64,000 nucleotides of DNA from Candidatus Devosia phytovorans (GTDB lineage Bacteria; Pseudomonadota; Alphaproteobacteria; Rhizobiales; Devosiaceae), in the NCBI GenBank assembly GCA_029202405.1, contig CP119312.1, positions 2,299,001-2,363,000 on the forward strand. The letters are read 5' to 3'. Position numbers and translations under genes: made by a program. Positions 62,799 to 64,000 of this stretch are shown here, one piece after another. The notes under the pieces are model-generated. The model was not told the DNA's origin. It saw only the letters and a program-made list of their open reading frames with translations, and ran no database searches. The first letter of the stretch is position 1. The number at the start of each line of letters is the position of its first letter.

Positions 62799-64000
62799 AG
62801 TGGCTCTCGATCGTCGGCATTGGCGAGGATGGTCTTGATGGGCTCGGTTCGGCGGCCAGGGCGGCCATTGCCGAGGCCGAGTTCGTTTTTGGCGGCGCCC
62901 GCCATCTGGAACTCGCGGCCTCGCTGGTTTTGGGCGAGGCACGGCCGTGGCTGTCACCCTTCTCCGACTCAGTCGATGCCATTCTCGCCCTGCGCGGTCG
63001 CAAAGTCTGCGTGCTGGCATCGGGCGACCCATTCCATTTCGGCGTCGGCGCCACGCTGACGCGCAGGCTGGATGCCAGCGAAATGCAGGCATTCTCGCAG
63101 CCGTCTGCCTTCAGCCTCGCCGCCAGCCGGCTGGGCTGGCCGCTGCAGGATGTGCTGACGCTGTCGCTGCATGGCCGACCGATCGAACTGATCCGGCCGC
63201 ATCTGCATCCCGGCGTCCGCATCCTGGCGCTGACATCGGACGAGCATGGTCCAGCGGAAATCGCCAGGTTGCTGACCGATGCGGGGTTCGGCATCTCCAT
63301 CATCACCGTGCTTGAAGCTCTTGGCGGCCCAAACGAAACCGTGCGTTCGCAGGTCGCGATGGGCTTTGCGCTGGCCGATATCAACCCGCTCAACATCTGC
63401 GCTGTCAGCGTCGTCGCCCTGCCCGATGCCCGCGTGCTGCCGCTGACCCCGGGGCTGGACGACGCCCTGTTCGAGCATGATGGGCAGATCACCAAGCGCG
63501 AAGTCCGCGCCCTGACCCTCGCCGCACTCGCTCCGCGGCGGGGCGAATTGCTGTGGGACATCGGCGCTGGGTCCGGCTCGATCGGGATCGAGTGGATGTT
63601 GGCAGATCCGTCTCTTAAAGCGACTGCTATAGAGCTGGATGTCGAACGTATCGGCAGAATTGCACGCAATGCCAAGGCCTTGGGTGTTCCTGATCTCACG
63701 GTGATTCATGGCGCCGCGCCACAGGCTCTTGCAGGACTTGAACAGCCGCATGCGATTTTCATTGGTGGTGGCGGGTCAGAGCCAGGCGTCATCGAGGCGG
63801 CGATCGCAGCGCTGCGTTCGGGTGGACGGCTGGTCGCCAATGCGGTGACATTGGAGATGGAGGCCCTGCTCCTCGCTCGGCAGGCAGCGCTCGGCGGCAG
63901 ACTCATCCGCATCGATATCTCCCGTGCGGATGCAATCGGCTCGATGACCGGCTGGCGCCCAGCCATGCCGATCACGCAATGGGTATGGAGCAAACCATGA
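62795..64000 (+). CDS. cobL: Precorrin-6Y C5,15-methyltransferase (decarboxylating) CobL
   Basis: A 401-residue fusion of CbiE-like and CbiT-like domains. The N-terminal half (LSIVGIGEDGLDGL; VLASGDPFHFGVGATL) methylates, and the C-terminal half (GELLWDIGAGSGSIGIEW, from about residue 247) methylates and decarboxylates. The TGA stop is the last three bases of the window, and ATGA at 63997-64000 suggests a next gene, probably another cob gene, starting at 63997. Confidence 0.94.
   Translation: MKWLSIVGIGEDGLDGLGSAARAAIAEAEFVFGGARHLELAASLVLGEARPWLSPFSDSVDAILALRGRKVCVLASGDPFHFGVGATLTRRLDASEMQAFSQPSAFSLAASRLGWPLQDVLTLSLHGRPIELIRPHLHPGVRILALTSDEHGPAEIARLLTDAGFGISIITVLEALGGPNETVRSQVAMGFALADINPLNICAVSVVALPDARVLPLTPGLDDALFEHDGQITKREVRALTLAALAPRRGELLWDIGAGSGSIGIEWMLADPSLKATAIELDVERIGRIARNAKALGVPDLTVIHGAAPQALAGLEQPHAIFIGGGGSEPGVIEAAIAALRSGGRLVANAVTLEMEALLLARQAALGGRLIRIDISRADAIGSMTGWRPAMPITQWVWSKP

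Overview
The window is a 64 kb piece of a GC-rich alphaproteobacterial chromosome, most likely a Hyphomicrobiales member close to Devosia. This is an inference from gene content: a MucR/Ros zinc-finger regulator, a DnaA C-terminal-only protein paired with a DUF6456 protein, a Rhizobium-type asparaginase, rhizobial-style rhaSTPQU and rhaDI genes, FnrN, DUF1127 proteins, the aerobic cob pathway, and many short palindromic intergenic repeats. I see no IS element, prophage, CRISPR array, tRNA or rRNA.

Layout. 0-13 kb is housekeeping: the end of sufE, an acyltransferase, the DnaA-C/DUF6456 pair, mucR, an S9 oligopeptidase, sodB, a receiver-only protein, a LOG-like protein, a HerA-like ATPase, a Tat-exported beta-helix protein, a class-3 asparaginase, a 50-residue exported peptide and a sugar epimerase. 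13.5-26.4 kb is a minus-strand block and the most interesting part. It holds a histidine-ammonia-lyase homologue without the MIO triad, a betaine-type ABC importer, a hydantoinase, an N-carbamoyl amino acid hydrolase, a DUF917 (thiohydantoin desulfurase) protein and a divergent urocanase. Together these match, step by step, the bacterial ergothioneine degradation pathway: ergothioneine to thiourocanate plus trimethylamine, then thiohydantoin propionate, hydantoin propionate, N-carbamoyl-glutamate and glutamate. The true histidine genes hutI, hutG/hutF and hutC are absent. A PQQ-type sugar dehydrogenase follows.

26.6-36.2 kb is the L-rhamnose locus: rhaU-Q-P-T-S and rhaR on the minus strand, with rhaD and rhaI divergent. 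No rhamnulose kinase (rhaK) lies in the window. 36.6-41.2 kb has mmsA, two LysR regulators, a YbaK deacylase and two DUF1127 proteins. 41.5-48.7 kb is the cytochrome bd system: cydA-cydB-cydX on the minus strand and cydD-cydC on the plus strand, diverging around a perfect FNR box, with fnr nearby. 48.9-51.8 kb is a copper-efflux operon copA-cueR-copZ behind a textbook CueR promoter. 52.9-57.9 kb is a sugar ABC importer with a divergent LacI regulator and twin operators. 58.7-64 kb is the aerobic cobalamin operon cobF-G-H-I-J-L, running off the right edge.

Intergenic DNA carries three families of inverted-pair repeats (A: seven copies, B: four, C: three), a 17-bp dyad found twice, and several intrinsic terminators. 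Translational coupling through 4-base overlaps is the rule inside operons.
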